From NCBI GenBank assembly GCA_024036415.1, contig JAMWET010005052.1:5001-69000 (forward strand): a DNA stretch of 64,000 nt, read 5' to 3'. The notes below the pieces were generated by a model that saw nothing but the letters and a program-made list of their open reading frames with translations, was not told the DNA's origin and did not search any database. Source of the stretch: Prochilodus magdalenae. Taxonomy: Eukaryota > Chordata > Actinopteri > Characiformes > Prochilodontidae. Below are positions 60,899 to 64,000 of the stretch, piece by piece. How positions within the stretch are numbered: the first letter of the stretch is position 1; every line of letters starts with the position of its first letter. The position numbers and the translations under genes are program-made.

Positions 60899-63689
60899 CT
60901 GTGGCAGAGACACAACACAAATCTTTCATTACTGCTTAAACTAAAGGCTGTGCTGCTGTCCTGTCACAAGGTGTAAGGTGTTGAGTGTGAAGGTAAAGCA
61001 AATTCAGCTGTCAGTCGGCTTGGGCTACATATGAGCAAGAACACTACAGTTCATGATGTAAGCATTAATATTCAATGTATTCTGATGAATTGCAGTACCG
61101 TAACCATGGTGATATGTGGTCATTTTTAAAAGTCAAAGTTTGGGAAAAATGTCAAAATGTGAAAACGTAACTAGTCAGCTGATTTTGCTCATTAAACTGT
61201 CAGCTCTGCACCCTGGCTTCTTGTAGACTTTGGGGTTTAGGAGTCTAATGGCTGAAGATGTGTTACAACACTGCTGTCTAGTGGTCGGAAGTTTTAACAC
61301 AACACAGAATGAAGCATGGTTCATCCCCCATCTTTACATGTGAACTAGTAATTAAAAATCAATACTGAGCTTTTGAGAATCAGTAGAGTATCACAAAACA
61401 TAATGTGTGACTGAGCGTATCAGTAGATTCTCACACCCCCTAGCGACGGTATAGAACATGCAGGAAACCCGGTATAAGATCCGGGTAAATGCTGGAAGGG
61501 CTCGTATATACAGTGATGTCTAGATTTCTCTTAGTGAGATATATAATCAGCGATGAGTTTTAAACAGCAGCACAGCTGTTATTGTACAACATAGCACAGC
61601 TGGCAAAGCAGAACATTGGCGATTAATGGACGTGCTTTCTGTTTTTTATGAGGGGGATGGTATTATTATACGTGATTCAGAAAGAATGGAGCTGTTTATG
61701 CTGTTCATGTTTATTAACCATGAATTTCATGACATGTATGGACACAAGGAATACATACATAACTGGTATAACAGAGACCTGGTAGTTTTAGTTCTAATTA
61801 TAAAAGGGGCTTCACTACTATCCTCTAGAAAAAACACACCTTCTATGTGGATCTCTACTTGAAAACAAATCCATCCATTCGTACGCATGCACAACATAAA
61901 TACTTTCCTATGGAGATCATACACGCTAATACTGATGGAGATCATACATGCTAATACTGATGGAGATCATACATGCTAATACTGATGGAGATCATACATG
62001 CTAATACTGATGGAGATCATACACGCTAATACTGATGGAGTTCATACACGCTAATACTGATGGAGATCATACATGCTAATACTGATGGAGATCATACATG
62101 CTAATACTGATGGAGATCATACACGCTAATACTGATGGAGTTCATACACGCTAATACTGATGGAGATCATACATGCTAATACTGATAGAGATCGTACATG
62201 CTAATACTGATGGAGATCATACATGCTAATACTGATGGAGTTCATACATGCTAATACTGATGGAGATCATACATGCTAATACTGATGGAGATCATACAGT
62301 GCTGATACTGATAGAGATCATACATGCTAATACTGATAGAGATCGTACATGCTAATACTGATGGAGTTTGTACACGCTAATACTGATGGAGATCATACAC
62401 GCTAATACTGGTGGAGATCATACATGCTAATACTGAGATCTTGCATGCTAATACTGATTTAGTTCATGCATGCTAATACTGATGGAGATCATACATGCTA
62501 ATACTGATGGAGATCATACATGCTAATACTGATGGAGATCATGCATGCTAATACTGATTTAGTTCATGCATGCTAATACTGATGGAGATCATGCATGCTA
62601 ATACTGATGGAGATCATGCATGCTAATACTGATAGAGATCGTACATGCTAATACTGATGGAGTTCGTACACGCTAATACTGATGGAGATCATACACGCTA
62701 ATACTGGTGGAGATCATGCATGCTAATACTGATGGAGATCATACATGCTAATACTGATGGAGATCATACATGCAAATACTGATGGAGATCATACATGCTA
62801 ATACTGATGGAGATCATACACGCTAATACTGATGGAGATCATGCATGCTAATACTGATGGAGATCATACATGCTAATACTGATGGAGATCATGCATGCTA
62901 ATACTGATGGAGATCATGCATGCTAATACTGTTGGAGATCATGCATGCTAATACTGATGGAGATCATGCATGCTAATACTGATGGAGATCATGCATGCTA
63001 ATACTGATGGAGATCATGCATGCTAATACTGATGGAGATCATGCATGCTAATACTGATGGAGATCATGCATGCTAATACTGATGGAGATCATGCATGCTA
63101 ATACTGATGGAGATCATACACGCTAATACTGATGGAGATCATACACGCTAATACTGATGGTGATCATACACGCTAATACTGATGGAGATCATACACGCTA
63201 ATACTGATGGAGATCATACACGCTAATACTGATGGAGATCATACATGCTAATACTGATGGAGATCATACACGCTAATACTGATGGAGTTCATACACGCTA
63301 ATACTGATGGAGATCATACATGCTAATACTGATGGAGATCATACATGCTAATACTGATGGAGATCATACACGCTAATACTGATGGAGATCATACATGCTA
63401 ATACTGATGGAGTTCATACAGGCTAATACTGATGGAGATCCTACATGCTAATACTGATGGAGATCCTACATGCTAATACTGATGGAGATCATACATGCTA
63501 ATACTGATGGAGATCATACACGCTAATACTGATGGAGATCATACATGCTAATACTGACAATGGGAGACCTTAAAGCAGCTGAATGCATTAGAAGAACCAT
63601 CTGAACATACAGTGTTCATATCTGAATCCAAGATAAGCTCAATATGGGGTGGAGAATCCATTTTTAGGAAACAGACTTGACCTGTTTAC
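60899..63689 (-). other. dscam intron (2.8 kb)
   Basis: From GTAAAC at 63689 to CTGCCACAG at 60899. More than half is the 25-bp minisatellite. The remainder, 60.9-61.9 kb, is unique with no coding signal. Confidence 0.9.
61910..63557. repeat. 25-bp minisatellite, about 65 copies
   Basis: Unit GATGGAGATCATACATGCTA plus ATACT. Main variants are CATGCATGC, CATACACGC and GTTCATACACGC. A four-unit variant string starting GATAGAGATCGTACATGC occurs at about 62334 and again at about 62631, showing higher-order duplication. The stretch 62820-63110 is almost all CATGCATGC units. Confidence 0.96.
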
Positions 63690-63805
63690 CTATTGTCTCC
63701 ATCGTGTCCCTCTCCTCGATGAGTAACTGAGCTCGTGGGATGTCGATGTGCATGCGGAGGGTCTGCTGCTGTTTGTTCACTGCGTCTGGCGTTCGGGTGT
63801 TCTTG
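63690..63805 (-). CDS. dscam: dscam coding exon, fifth from last
   Basis: 116 nt, acceptor GTGTACTTTCAG, donor ATAG|GTAAAC. The first base completes Ser, then [20 protein letters not shown] and [18 protein letters not shown], with the final G starting the Asp completed at 60898. Matches the DSCAM cytoplasmic tail. The [20 protein letters not shown] part may form a helix. It enters at phase 2 and leaves at phase 1, so it must be spliced together with the 31-nt exon upstream to keep frame. Confidence 0.97.
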
Positions 63806-63916
63806 CTGAAAGTACACAACCAACTCGATTACATCACCCAATGAGGCATATTCGAAAGTATAGGGACATATTTAACACAAATATATTAAATACTGTATAG
63901 AAATTAGTGTATTTAC
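63806..63916 (-). other. dscam short intron (111 bp)
   Basis: GTAAAT donor at 63916 and TACTTTCAG acceptor ending at 63806. Much shorter than every other intron in the window. Confidence 0.93.
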
Positions 63917-63947
63917 CTCATTAGCATCTCAGCGAGGCTTTTAGCAT
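63917..63947 (-). CDS. dscam: dscam 31-nt microexon, sixth from last
   Basis: Acceptor TTTTCCTCTTCTGCAG, donor ATGAG|GTAAAT. The two leading bases complete a codon (Asp if the upstream exon ends in G), followed by AKSLAEMLM and the first two bases of the Ser codon. Sense agrees with the DSCAM tail sequence AEMLMSKNTRT. Length is not a multiple of three; paired with the next exon (116 nt) it makes 147 nt or 49 codons. The upstream exon and all extracellular and transmembrane parts lie beyond the right edge. Confidence 0.93.
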
Positions 63948-64000
63948 CTGCAGAAGAGGAAAAGAATATTTAACAATTTACTAACCCAAACAAAAGCTGT

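Noticed and set aside
61910..63557. Regular 25-bp repeat resembling a CRISPR array
   Set aside because: Units are directly adjacent with no unique spacers, in a vertebrate intron. It is a minisatellite.

Overview
The window is vertebrate, almost certainly teleost, genomic DNA. Coding sequence is sparse and split by GT-AG introns, and the rest is filled with microsatellites, minisatellites, tRNA-derived SINEs, Tc1/mariner and hAT relics and MITEs. There is no operon structure, no free-standing RNA gene and no sign of a prokaryotic or viral genome. Two genes are certain. They lie tail to tail, in the PCP4-DSCAM order I know from human chromosome 21. The a/b teleost paralogue and the species cannot be settled from sequence alone.

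Plus strand, 1-35.9 kb: pcp4 (Purkinje cell protein 4 / PEP-19), complete in three coding exons (1391-1399, 27127-27178, 35577-35707). They join to a 63-residue protein with an acidic stretch and a calmodulin-binding IQ motif. The first exon sits below a GC-box / inverted CCAAT / TATA promoter. Intron 1 is 25.7 kb and intron 2 is 8.4 kb. The first AATAAA after the stop lies inside one arm of a short inverted repeat (35919-36061).

35.9-45.4 kb: intergenic, packed with transposon debris: a Tc1-like relic with both ends, an internally deleted Tc1 derivative and several MITEs.

Minus strand, about 45.4 kb to the right edge: the 3' part of dscam. The last six coding exons (63947-63917, 63805-63690, 60898-60749, 58187-57990, 55434-55132, 47152-46776) join without a frame break into 390 residues of the cytoplasmic tail, ending in the PDZ ligand SYTLV. 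The rest of the gene lies beyond 64000. Three consecutive dscam introns begin with a long tandem array close to the 5' splice site.

No novel multi-gene system is visible. The most interesting material is non-coding: a roughly 250-bp MITE family with at least eight copies, including one split by a SINE and one nested in another element; a 464-bp element with perfect 23-bp terminal inverted repeats; near-perfect hairpins in introns; a 25-bp minisatellite carrying ATGCTAAT-like sites in about 65 copies; and the possible transposon-derived poly(A) signal of pcp4.
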